This document shows positions 12,201 through 25,100 of a stretch of 64,000 nucleotides of DNA, in pieces (within the stretch, counting starts at the first letter, position 1; each line of letters opens with the position of its first letter). This DNA comes from Brachypterus glaber. Its lineage: Eukaryota > Arthropoda > Insecta > Coleoptera > Kateretidae. A program made the position numbers and the translations under genes. The notes beneath the pieces were generated by a model that made no database searches, was not told the DNA's origin, and saw nothing but the letters and a program-made list of their open reading frames with translations. The stretch is from contig OY294046.1 of assembly GCA_958510825.1 (NCBI GenBank), positions 52,477,664 through 52,541,663 on the forward strand, written 5' to 3'.

Positions 12201-13094
12201 TCAGAAAGTGTAAATTAATTTTAGGAAACGGTAATTTGTAAATTAGAAATCATAATTTTTATTTCGGAACGTAATATTTTATTTAAAAAAAATTAAAAAA
12301 AGTAGCAGTTATGTATTATACATATATTCGGTATTAAATATTGAACAGCAATAAATTAAAATTAAAAAAAAAAAATGTATTTTTAACATAAAATTAAACA
12401 TTTAACAAAATTAATTTCCAAATAGCTAGGTCACTTCATTATATTACATACGTATAAATTATAAATTAACAAATAAAAAATCCCTTAACGTCCCACTGTC
12501 ATATCATTTAATGCAATAGCGGCTGCGTTTGAAGTTTCTTGATAGATAAATATTTCTGAAATTTTTCTGAAATACAATTTACTCTGTAATAATAATATAA
12601 AGTTATAATATCTGAAATATAATTTACAGTTTCTGAATTTTAACTTACGCTTTCTGAAATATAATTTACACTTTCTGAAATTTAATTTATACTTTCTGAA
12701 ATATAAATTGCAAATCTGAATTACAATTTACACTTTCTGAAATATAAGTTAAATATCTGAATTACAATTTACACTTTCTGAAATATAACTTGCAAATCTG
12801 AATTTCTATTTATACTTTCTGAAATTTAACTTGAAATTCTGAATATCAATTTACACTTTCCTATTTACAACTTGAAAAGGTGTAGTTGAAATTTCACACA
12901 TATACGTATTTAGTACGGAATTTAAACACATTTGTGCGAAATCGTATACGTTTTCTGAATGAATTTATACGAAATTTCAAATACATCTTTTATACGAGTC
13001 TAGATTCATATGACATTTATCCAGACATTTATAATTTTGATATTCAATTCGCGAAACCCTTAACTGCAATTATAATAAGTGAATAATAACATAA

Positions 13095-13128
<34 letters not shown>

Positions 13129-16100
13129 CCATTGATCGTTATTAGCTGGGACACTCTTTACAGTCACTTTATACAGCGAAGTGACTCTAAAAACTTATAT
13201 TTATTGCATGCATGAAGATTATCGAATACGAGAACAGAATCCGTCATTTTTCGACTCCGGACAAAGTGTTTCGATATTTCGCCACGCTTCAGGTTCAGGG
13301 CAGCAATGCCGATCAGCACGAAATTTTCATGACGCCCGATGATTTTCTGAGGTCTATGACACCAGGCTTAAAACAGCCCGATGGTTAGTCGATTTATTTT
13401 TTATTTTTCTGCGACCGTCCCATAAAAGTTGTATTTTTGTCCGGAAATATATCTTTCCTGTACTAGTTAACAGTGTTGGGTATAACCCTGACAGCACAAA
13501 TGTTTTAAGAATATTCTTAGATATTTCTAAGAATATTCTTTCCTTCTTAGAATATTGTTAGAAGCAGTGTGCTGTTGCGGAAACATACTTTAAATAACAG
13601 TGTGGGTATAACCCTGACAGCACAAATATTCTAAGAATATTCTTAGATATTTCTAAAATAATCCTTCTTAAAATATTCTTAGAAACAAAGTGTGCTGTTG
13701 CGGAAACATACTGTAAATTAAGGACCCTGTACCACATAAAATAAATAAAATAAAATAAATAGACCTTTTCTACAATGTTATTTTTTAAATGTTAGGTCCT
13801 AAATACTACCCTTATTAAAACATCAGTTATACAGTGTAGTTTTTGGCGCACTGGTCCAAGTTAGAAAAACTGCCGCTTGCGGCGAATTTTTCAATCCAAG
13901 TAGGCCCGGGCACAGAAGATACAAAGTTGCAAGCTTAGTAAAAAAATAGGTAAATTTAAAAAAAAGGCAAAATCTATATCACTTAAATTGAAATTTTACC
14001 AAATTTATTTAAGGCTTTTATCACTAACTAAGCGATTCTGTAGTTTTTATTGGCCAGGTAAGAATCCATCATTCTTTTTGGCCAATAAAAAAACAGAACG
14101 ACTTATTTAAGTTGATGATAATTATGCCTGAATTACCCTTTAAAGTAACGCGGTGTGTAGAACGGGGGTTGATCTTTGCATACAAAAGTACTACTTTTGT
14201 GTCTACCTCGAAATAAAATACCTCGCAAGCAATTACCTCAAAAATAATATATATCGCATGGACATTACCTCAAAAGGACATTACCTTTAAAGACTTGAAC
14301 GGCTTTTACCTCAAGAAGTGTAGTAGTAGTAGTAGTAGTAGTAAATTTTTGGGTTGGCCAAAGCCGAACAACTAGGCCATTTCAGGCCCTTTTTGTCACC
14401 CCAGGCAATCCAGCCATGTACTAATTTGAGTCCTCCTTGAACCTGCCCGTCCTTTCAATAAAGGTCAGGATATTGGCCCAGGGGAGATCTTTTAGTTCCT
14501 CTTGGTTGAGTCTTTGAGTTTCAAAGACTTGCAACCTGATCCTGTCGTATCTGATACACTCGGCTAAGTAATGAGAGGATGTTACATCCTCTCCGCACTC
14601 TGGGCATAGCGGACTCTAGAATCCGCATTGTTGCCAGGTGCTTCCTTAGCTTGCAGTGGCCCGTGAGGACCCCTACAAGTTGTCTGAGTGCAGTTCTTCC
14701 TTTTTCCAGCAACCAGTCGGTCTTTGATTTGCTTGGGCCAGCCAGGAAGTCCCTAGCTTGCCAGCAACCGTCCACCGCCCTCCATTGCTCCTTTAGCTTG
14801 GTATAAGCCCACTCATCGAGAGCGGTCTTTACTTGCTTCCTTGTAACACTTAAATAGGTTCCGGCCTCGTGCAGGCCATCCCTGATCTGAGTCTTGCAAG
14901 TTCATCTGCCTTCTCGTTCCGGGAATTCCACTATGGCCCGGTACCCATACCAGTTGAACGTTTTTGGTCCTTGCTAACTCTTCCAAGGCTTCTGCACACT
15001 CCCTTGCTAGGAGTGACCTAGTGCTGGGATTGCACAATGCCTTAGAGCGGATTGACTGTCCGAGCAGATGTATATATCGTGCCCCCAATGCTGCATTATT
15101 TCACTGCAATTTGCCGCTTCCTGTATGGCTAGACCTCAGCTTGGAAGACAGTGGAAAAGCGGCCAAGTGGAAAACTCTTTTGCAAGTCCAGGTCCTCCAC
15201 GAAGAGTCCTGCCCCAGAGCACCTCAAGAAGTGTACTTTTTAAAAAAAATTATTGTTTTTTTTTCTATTGTTGTACATTTTAGTTTTTTGTTCATATTTT
15301 ATCATTTATAAATAATATAAAATCAATATATTGATTAAGTTATTTTCCAAAATAATACGGGCAATTATTTGCTTGTAGTTGTACTAGGTACAAATTTCAA
15401 ATGAATCAGTTAACATAATTATTATTTATTATACTGAAGGTTCGCGAAAGATTATAAAAACTTGCGTGTTACAAGGACAATTTTTTTTGGAAATCTGTAA
15501 AATATGATGAAAGTGCTTGTAAAGGAAAAATTCATTCCGTGTATGATGGCGTAGATGATGGTGTTTTGGATTGATAGTAGTGGTAGTTTTTTATTATTTA
15601 AAAAAATATGTCTTTTAGAGGTCATTTTTAGTGCGAGTTAATGTCCGTGCGAGGTATTTTCTTGCGACGTAAGGCCCTTTTGAGGTAAGATCCGTGCGAG
15701 TTACCTAATGGGCTTTCAAAGTAATTTTTTTTGAGGTAACCTTTTTCGAGGTAAAAATTTTCAAAGTATTTTTTTTCGAAGTAAAGACGTTTACGAACCC
15801 TATTTACCATGCGTCAATGCGGACCCCAGCCTAAACAAATATTTTTTAAAGGGTCCGATCAGCAAAATTCCCAACTTTACCAAACACCCTTTACCAGACA
15901 CCCTTAACCACAGAAAACCCACCCTTAACTTAAATTATTCCTATAAAGAAATTGCACTGCTCTACTACAGAATTTTCACAATCAATTGGAAAATCCCTAC
16001 CAAAATGTCATATAGCTGTTATTTCACGCTTTTTTGCGATCATCAGTGAGCATATTTTGGTATGGTAGCTTTCGAACAGATTGTTGAAAATTAAAAATAC

Positions 16101-19100
16101 TTATTAAAAATAAGCATATCTGTATTGAGAGCGAACAAATTGGTGGCGCCATCTAATGTAGTACTTTTTGTGTAATATTAGATGGCGCCACCAATTTTTA
16201 CGCTCTCAATACAGATATGCTTATTTTTAATAAGTATTTTTAATTTTCAACAATCTGTGCGAAAGACACCATACCAATATATGCTCACTGATGATCGGAA
16301 AAAAGCGTGAAACAGCAGCTATATGACATTTTGGTAGGGATTTTCTCATTGATTGTGAAAATTCTGTAGTAGTGCAGTGCAATTTCTTTATAGATTTAAA
16401 TAGTTTGCCATCTATAAGGCACTAAACTTAATTTTTCATTTAAATTATTACCTTTTATATAAGATTCATTTGTCCAAAATCTTTGTTAATAATACCCACA
16501 ATTTTAGATTTAGATTCTCACAACCTCGCAACATATCATTTGTATTTAACTGATGTTAAACAGTAACTTACATTTGAAAACATTTTATTAAAATCGAATA
16601 CTCAATTGATCAAAATATACTTTTTAACATCCCACCGCGATCAAACATACACAAAAATGGTTCATTTTATCATTCTTACGAAAAAGTTTCACAAATTATG
16701 AGAAAATATAGTCCATAGGTAAAATAAAAGTCAATTTTCAAAAAAAAAAAAAATTGTTTAGAAAAAATTACGGGAACAAAAGCGGACCCGCTTTAAAATA
16801 AAATGCTTCTCAAAGAGCCCGATCAGCCTTTAGCAGATGCGTCAGAAAATTTACGGGCTCCAAAAAAAGTGCAATGCCGATATCGTCTTACATTTAGGTA
16901 TTTAAATTTAAAAATAATTTTTTTAAAAGTCTGTTTTTTATGGGCGACTTTGGCGCCCGCTCTGTGCCCAGCACTGTGGACAATTGCCCCAAAAACGAAT
17001 TGTCCCCAATTGAACTTTTTGAAACGCAAATAGATAAAATGACAATGAAAGGTTATGTTATGCGGAAAGTTCCTTAAATAATATCATTTAACACGTTCGC
17101 TGCCGACGAAAATTCTATAGAATGTAGCGGTCTCGTTCAAAATTAATTTCCCGCTTTATTAGTAGAGATAGGAAAGTGAATTTAATTTAGTTTTGTAGAA
17201 GAATGTTAAGGCTTTAAAACGATATACTTAGATTCAAGTCTACGGTGAGCCCGCCAGGCGGGATCTCGTCATTGACTATGAATAGGGGATGGACCCACCA
17301 GGTGGGTTGTCGGCAGAATACGTGTTAACTATCTTGGCTATAAGCTAAGAAAACCAGTTTATAAAACCTTAATAGTGGCGTTTTTTATATATGAGAGTTC
17401 TCTAGAACTAGAACGTTTCAATGGTTCATTATGTTTTGTCAAATAATGAAAAAAAAAAAATTGTATGTTGTTGACGGTCTCAGAAAAAATATTGTGCGTA
17501 ACACACACGGAAAGGGTGTTTACTTTTCTCACAAGCTAAATACGAATGAAACATGATCAGTAAAGTGCCAATTTCCCTTCTTGTTACGCAAATAATGATT
17601 TAGACCCTTTAGATTTTCAGTTTTTTTTAGACAGATTTTTTTATATTAATTATTTTTTATTTTAATCAAGGTAAATTTAGTTAAGGGGTCTTTCTACCTT
17701 AGAAATTATAAAAATATAAAGTCCAAACTTTTTTTTATATAGAAAGAAAAAAGATATCATTGTGAAATTTTGTAGGTATGTTTATTTATATTCAAAGAAT
17801 ACAAATATTTTTTTTTAGATTTTTAAAGTGCTATTTGCTGGCCATAATTTTTTTTTTTGAAAAAGCACAAAAAGCGGTGGTGGCCATGATTCCGGCCGTT
17901 TGGATTGACTAAAAAAAAACAAAAACGTCCGCCATTTTGTTATTTTTTGGCCAAAAAAGTTTCTTTTAGATAGGGCTATAGCGACTTCAATACTGAATAA
18001 TATCCCGTTTTGTTTTTTTTTTTCAGTCGATCCAAACGGCCGGAATCATGGAGATGATGTTTTTTTTTTCAAAAAAATTTATGGCCAGAAAATGGCACTT
18101 TAAAAATCTAAAGAAATTTTATTTTTATTCTTTGAATATAAATAAACATACCTACAAAATTTCACACTGATATAATTTTTCTTTCTATATAATAAAAATG
18201 TTTAAAAAAATATTCGTTTTATAATTTCCAAGGTAGAAAGACTCCTTAATCGTATTTTTTTATCGACATTTTTAATTTAGCTATATTTTTTTATCAATCA
18301 TCAGTAAAATGTTTTTGTTTTTTGCTTGTTTTTGAGGCAAACTTATTTTTAACGTTATTTTTGATAGTGTAGTAATATTTTGCATTTTTTATTATCACGC
18401 ACTGTTTCGCTTTACTAATAATGCTTTTTATTTTCATATACCTACTAACAATATTTGCTTTTAGTAACATATTTAATACCTAATATAAATAAACCCCTAT
18501 ACACCGTATAGTTTTCAGGATGTTTCACCAAAGAATATTACTTTAAAAGATATCTAAAATTTTATTTTTTAAATAAATTAATAAATAAATTTAATTGCTC
18601 TTTCTTTTAGGAGCATACACATGAACAAATACAAATATGAAAAAATATAATTTGAATTAAAAATATGTATAAATTCAGTAGTTTGTGAAATAACATGTGA
18701 TTAAATCGACCTCTGACTAAAGCTTAAGTAAACAATAAAAGTTATAGACCAGGCGGTATCTGTGTTAAAACACCCATGTTTGGGTAAATCGGATATGATT
18801 CTATATTTTTTTATCAATAAGTCCAGAATATCACTAGATATGATAATTTCACTGCGACTGCGACTTTTGGAGGAAACCGAAGCTTTATAACGCTCTTGAC
18901 GGAAAGAAGAGAGTGCAAACGATTCCTCCCCCTTACATCGGAGACTTTCTTTCATGCGGTGAACTATAAGGAACAAATAGAGCCAGGGACGGGCCAAGCA
19001 AAAAAAAAATTGGGGATGGCGACAACTGAAAATGCCGACTGGAAATTATCCAGGATAGAATATCGAAGGGGAATTTGTTAAAAAATTTTATAGAGCTAAA

Positions 19101-22100
19101 TTTTCCAACACGGAAAATTAATGAGGGGGCACGTTGCTTTTTGTCCACCATAGGATCGTCCCTGAATAAAGCAAAGCGCTGCCAATTTGAAAATTTCTTT
19201 ATTAATTTATTTATACTCTTTGCAAAATTTTAAAGAAATGGACTCTGGTGGTACACTCTGAATATGATTTGCTATCTTACTCATGATTTTCTTTTTCGTG
19301 TTTTAGGGTTAGGTTTAGACCAGTATAGAAGATACGATCCCAAAGTAAGTATTTTCGACTCATTTTCATTAAATTTATTATTTCATATTTTCAAAAATAA
19401 GGAAATACAAAAATTGTACATTAAGCAAAATTTATTACTACTTCTCACTTATACAAAATTTCTTCGAACTGTATTTTTCAGCACGGTAATCAGGTAATAT
19501 GAACCACCCTTTATATATCTTCTTTTTCTTGGAATTGGCATTTTTTCTCTTAGCATGAAATTTGGCATGATCATTAGAAAACTAAACTTTTTTCTCTTGT
19601 TGCACCGTACCGAAATGTGATAATTTTGGTATGGATTAATTAAAAAGGATGTTATAGGATATTTTAAAGAATTATATTTAAATATATCTTCAAAAATGAA
19701 GATATCCACATATTATGTGTATATATGGACATAGACCATTTAACTTTTTACATTTGTAAAAGTTTAAAAAAGTTTACAACTGGTTTTTGAAATAACTCGT
19801 TAACTCCACAACATTCCATTGTTGTGGTTAACTCACATTGACAAATAACAATATACCGGTTAACACCTATAAGTTGTTAAACATTTTACCGAGGGGTAAA
19901 CCGCTGAAAAAAATGGTCCACCGGAATTTCTTATAAAAGGTAATCCCTTAAGATTTTTTTCGAGATTTTCTTTAAGATTACCTCAATTTTCCTTGTAAGG
20001 TTACCTCAAATAACCTTGAAAATTACCTAAAAAAAGATTCCACGTTTAGTAAAGATGAGATTTTCTCGAGAGATTACCTTCAAGATTTCCAACAATCTGT
20101 ACACCTAATAACGGTTTATTCCTCGCATTTTGCTTAATATCTTTTAGACAATTTGAATAAATGATTATAAATTACATGTTATAATACATGAAAAATTGAA
20201 GCAAATGCTTAATTTTAAAAGATTTTTGGAAATAAGTGCAAAAACTGTGACTCACAATGTGGGTTCATTATATTGCATAACCATTCAGCTTGTTATATAG
20301 AAAATAAAATGCTCTTTCCTCACTTGAACCTTAAATAATTTTTGTTTTCTAATGATAAAAACAAATATTTTTTTATAAACAATGGTTTGTAAGTAACAAA
20401 TTGTAACAGATTTAAATAGACATTTTTTGTTTATATTTTATAACATCCTTTAGTATTGCTTTTTCCTATATTAGGGAACGTTACGTAACGCAAATTGTAC
20501 CAAAATTCATTCACTTTATACCCCGGTTCTCGCGTTATTATAGATTAAAAAGATTTCATATTTTGGCTTTTTGAAATCTCTACAGCCTTGGCGAGAACCG
20601 AGTTATGAAGTGTATGAATTTTGGTACATTTCGTATCCTTTTGTAATACTTGAACTTTCCCTTACCAAAAATAATAGCTGTCTTTAGCTAAACTTGACTA
20701 AAATTTTAGTTAAATTTAACTAATGTATTCACAAGTATGGACAGGTTAAGTTCGAATTCTAAAAAAAAATTAAAACCAATTCTAAACATATATTTAAAGA
20801 CCAAAAGGTTGTCAAAAAAAATTCAAATAGAATGTTTAATATATTATTTCCTTATAGGGAAAAGCATTATTCCATCTATGCAAAACTATTTTTCTTCTAA
20901 ACACGTTTTTGCTACCACTATAGAATAACCTATTATAAATTTTTCTAACGTTTTTTGTAGCATAATTTTACCAAAAAATTTAAAATTACATATTTTTTTA
21001 TCCCATGTTATTAACTTTTTGAATATGTATAGCTAGAATTTTTCTAAGTTAACGGGTTTTCATGTAACTTTATTAATTTTTTGGTATAATGCTTATTTAA
21101 CAATTTATTATGCAACCAGTGAAGTTATCTATATTTAAAAAGGATTACATTTATAGATTTTTCCGTAAAATATCATTATGTCAATTATAATAATATACCT
21201 ACGTACAAATATCATAGGTACTTCAGGGTTGTAGCGACAGGGCCGTATCAAAATCGCTAAAGGCACATTTGACTCATTTAGGGCCACTTGCACCAATTCC
21301 TAAACTGGGATTATGTCAACTAAACTGAGTTTAAGTTAAAAATACTGCATTCTGATTGGTTGACCGTCCATTTAATCCAAGTTTAAAGTTAAACCATCTT
21401 TGGTGCAAGTGGCCCTTAATTCAAATTTATAAACATCCATAAATATTTAAAGTAACAGAAAATTTCTTAACACGTTCGCTGCAGCTATTCAGGCTGATGG
21501 TCACCCCCAACCTCTGTTTTTTGCATAGAATTAACAAAGTCGCCTGGCTCATATGAGAGTCGTGCGTGGTTTGCCAAAGACAGGGTCGACTCTCAAGAGA
21601 CACATGCGCAGTGAACGTGTGAATACAGCTTAAATCTATTTAACATTTACGAACAGCATTGGAAGTTTGTCAAAAGAGTACGAAGTCCGAGTTTGACAAT
21701 ACTCCTATGGTCTGCTTTTTCATTTTAGTTTCACAGTAAATATTTTTAAAACAGGTTTGAATGGTATATGTTTGTGTATAGAATATAGTTATATTTTATA
21801 AAATAAACTACGCAGTATATTCGCACATCCAAATATTCGAATCTGCTTTAAAAATATTCACTGTGCGATTTTTAATTTACTATCTGGCTTGAAAAACAGA
21901 CAATAGTATGTAAAACACTGTCATAAACAATATTTTACTGCAAAGATTAGAACACGTATTTTGAAATGTTGCTACTTAAAACTAAAATGAGAATCAATCA
22001 GCTTTTACTAACGTTTGTAGAGAAATAATTTAGTTACGATATCGAGAAGTAATCTTTGAATACTATGCAGCCATTTTAGATAATTAGATCCATCATAGAA

Positions 22101-25100
22101 TAAATAATCATTCTTAAAGCCTTTTTTAAAACGGCCCTGTATTTATGTTGCATTTCAATGTAGTGTTATTGTTGTTTTTGTTATTAATAGACTGTCCAAC
22201 AAAAATTGGAGTTAACTTTGGACGAAGATAGTATTTTTTATAAATTAGGCAGTTCTGGATTGATCACATTTTCGGATTACATATTTTTGCTTACAGTTCT
22301 TTCAAGTAAGTTGAAATTTTAGTTAAAAATTACAAAAAAATAATAATTTTAATAATTTTAGCGTCTAGGAGACATTTTGAAATCGCTTTTAGAATGTTCG
22401 ATTTAAATGGCGATGGAGATGTAGATAATGAAGAATTTGAAAAAGTGGCAACACTGATTAGGCAACAAACAAGTATTGGATCAAGACATCGCGACCATGC
22501 CAATACAGGCAATACATTTAAGGTAAAACTCTTGTTTTTTAATATCTCTAATACTTTTCATTTAATTGGCTAATTCTTGGTCTATTAATTTCTTTAGATG
22601 GATTAAGTATTTTTTTTTTCATCGTACAGAGTGATATTGGTAGACTGACAGTTTCGGGCTGCTGGCCCTCTTCAGTACCAAGAGTCAACTCTGCACGCTG
22701 ATTAAGAAAACGGTTTTAGACTTTATTCGCAAAAGGAATATAGCCATTAGATTGATGTAGACTTGTGCGCCATCTATTGCTAGATGTAGAAAACTACTCA
22801 TACCTCTCCTAGTCTGGAGACTTTGAATGGTAGCAAGCTGAAGACTTGTGTGTCTCAAGCACATAGTAACACTAACTTAATTTTAATAAATTAATATTTT
22901 TATAATTTTGTTTAAAATTAAAAATTTCTGTCCTCGATATCTAACTATTATGGTTTAATATATTTTCTGGTGGACTTTAGTATCTATTTGTTTCGTTGAC
23001 TTGATAATGTGGAGCCTAATATATTATAAAACTTATTTCTGTTTACCTTTTTTGTTTAACATAGTTCACTTCTCCAGTTTGTTTATTGCTAGATTAGGTC
23101 AACAATGTTACCCATTTCTGTAAGGCCAGAAACTTAAAATTCTGTATCTATATACAGCCTGTTCCAGAACTCGCGTACCGAAATTTGAGGGTATATTAAA
23201 AACCCTCTGGAAAATATGAAAAAAATTTAAAAAAAAATCCATCTTCAATACTAATTAAAAAGGAAGCTATTTAATCTGACCAATCCTGTTGCTGATTTTA
23301 AATTACCTAAAAATTAGTTTTTCCCTACTTATTAGTAACTATGGTTGCATTTTAATGGTTGACTCGTGCATTGTTTAAGACTTTCAACTTTAGAATCTTT
23401 TTAGGTTATTATATTTTGACAAAACCGACAGAGGCTATCAAATATTCTATTTTTATAGGGTCACTCCATCCGGCGGTGGTTTTATGATACCCGTCTTAGA
23501 CGGCAGCAACAAACTGCCGCTGCAACTCCATTCAGCGCGCTGAATGTAGTGTTTTTTTTATTAGAAACTCAGATCTTTTAATTGATTTACTGGCTATAAA
23601 TTCTTAATACAAATTAATAAAATAAAAATACAATAACTGAATTTTATTTATTTATTTCAAAGTAATGAACATAGGAAAAAATTTTATCAGTGTTTCGAAA
23701 AGAGAACATTCTAGCTAGAATGTAATTTTAAGATTGGTGCAGAGGGCGAGGAATTTTGGAAGTTTAAACGCAAACAGAAAAGTGGTTGGAGACACTTCGC
23801 GAAATGCAAAAACTGTTGATAATAAAGAAGCTGTCATTTAGACTTTTGAAGAATAATCTGGAACAAGCATTAGTATCGTGGCAAGAAATCTTGATATGTC
23901 TGTCCTGTGTTTAATGAACTCTAAAAGATAAAGAAACGCATTATTTTTAGCAAACTCGCGTTCAATGTACGAAGCATGCTAAAGAATATGTTCAAAATGA
24001 CCTCCACCAACTTGAACACATAAAGCAGCTCTTTTTAACAGACTTCTCCTGTTATTAATAATCATATTTGGAGTTACTGACTCAAGCGCTTCATTTATTC
24101 GGTCTCCTAGTTCTTCTATATGTCTGTCATATTTCTATACACTAAATTTTTTACATGGCCCCATAAAAAGAAGTCCATTGGAGTGAGATCAGGGGATCTA
24201 GGAGGCCACCTTCTGGGACCCCCACGGCCTATCCAACTGTTTGGAAAACTGATGTCGAGTTGGCTTCTTGCCGTTTCTGAGAAATGCACTGGACAGCCAT
24301 CATGTTGAAACCAGATGTTATCCACATTTGCCAACCTTTGAAGTGGGATGTCATCAATAAGATTTTCCACTTCATCCCTTAAGAAGTTAGAGTAGGTTTC
24401 GCCATTCAATCTGCCAGGAAACTCATGGGGTCCAACCTAAAAACAAATATTTTAAGCATTTTATGGTGGTTTATTTCTCAAAATAACGTACTATAGCATC
24501 TCCCAATATTCCGGCCCAAATATTCAAGGAAAACCTTCGTTGGGGATTTCCTTACCTGAAGGCATGGGGATTTTCCTGTCCCCAAACATGAGAATTCCTT
24601 GAATTAAAAAAACCATCTCTTTGAAACCCAGACTCATCCGTAAAAAGAATGCTTTTTACAAAGTTTTCATTTTCTTGATGTTTCTGCAACAGCCATGTGC
24701 AAAATTCGACTCGTAAAGGATAGTCCTCCGGTGTCAAGCATTGTACTCGAGTGTAATGAAAGGGATGCATTCGTTGAACAGAGGTCTTAGACATATCAAG
24801 ATTTCTAGCCACGATACTAAGGCTTGTTTCAGGTTCTTCTTCAAAAGCCTGAATGACAGCTTCTTTATTATCAACAGTTCTTGCAGTTCGCGGAGCGCCT
24901 CCAATTTCTTTTTTGTTTGGAGTTAAATTTCCAGAATTTCTTGCCCTTTGCACCAATTTTAAATAACATTTCTGCTAGGATGTTCTCCATTGGGAAAACG
25001 AATAGAATATTCTACAGATGTAGCTGAAGCACTCCGGCCACACTCGCCATATAAAATTAGCATTTCGCAATACTCTTCTGAATTAAACATCATGAAAGTT

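Noticed and set aside
11900..12870. CRISPR-like array
   Set aside because: Repeats are directly tandem with no unique spacers, arms are inverted, and the genome is eukaryotic.
12886..13086. 66-residue ORF
   Set aside because: It covers the right end of the foldback element; its Tyr/Phe-rich sequence reflects AT content.
13478..13722. A third MICU1 alternative exon
   Set aside because: No frame in this stretch resembles the exon 3 protein; it is a pair of hairpin units.
16803..17033. Overlapping ORFs on both strands
   Set aside because: Both are short, of biased composition and without recognisable motifs; they lie deep in a MICU1 intron.
18701..18997. 98-residue minus-strand ORF
   Set aside because: Half of it is the dispersed repeat also found at 45738; nothing protein-like remains.
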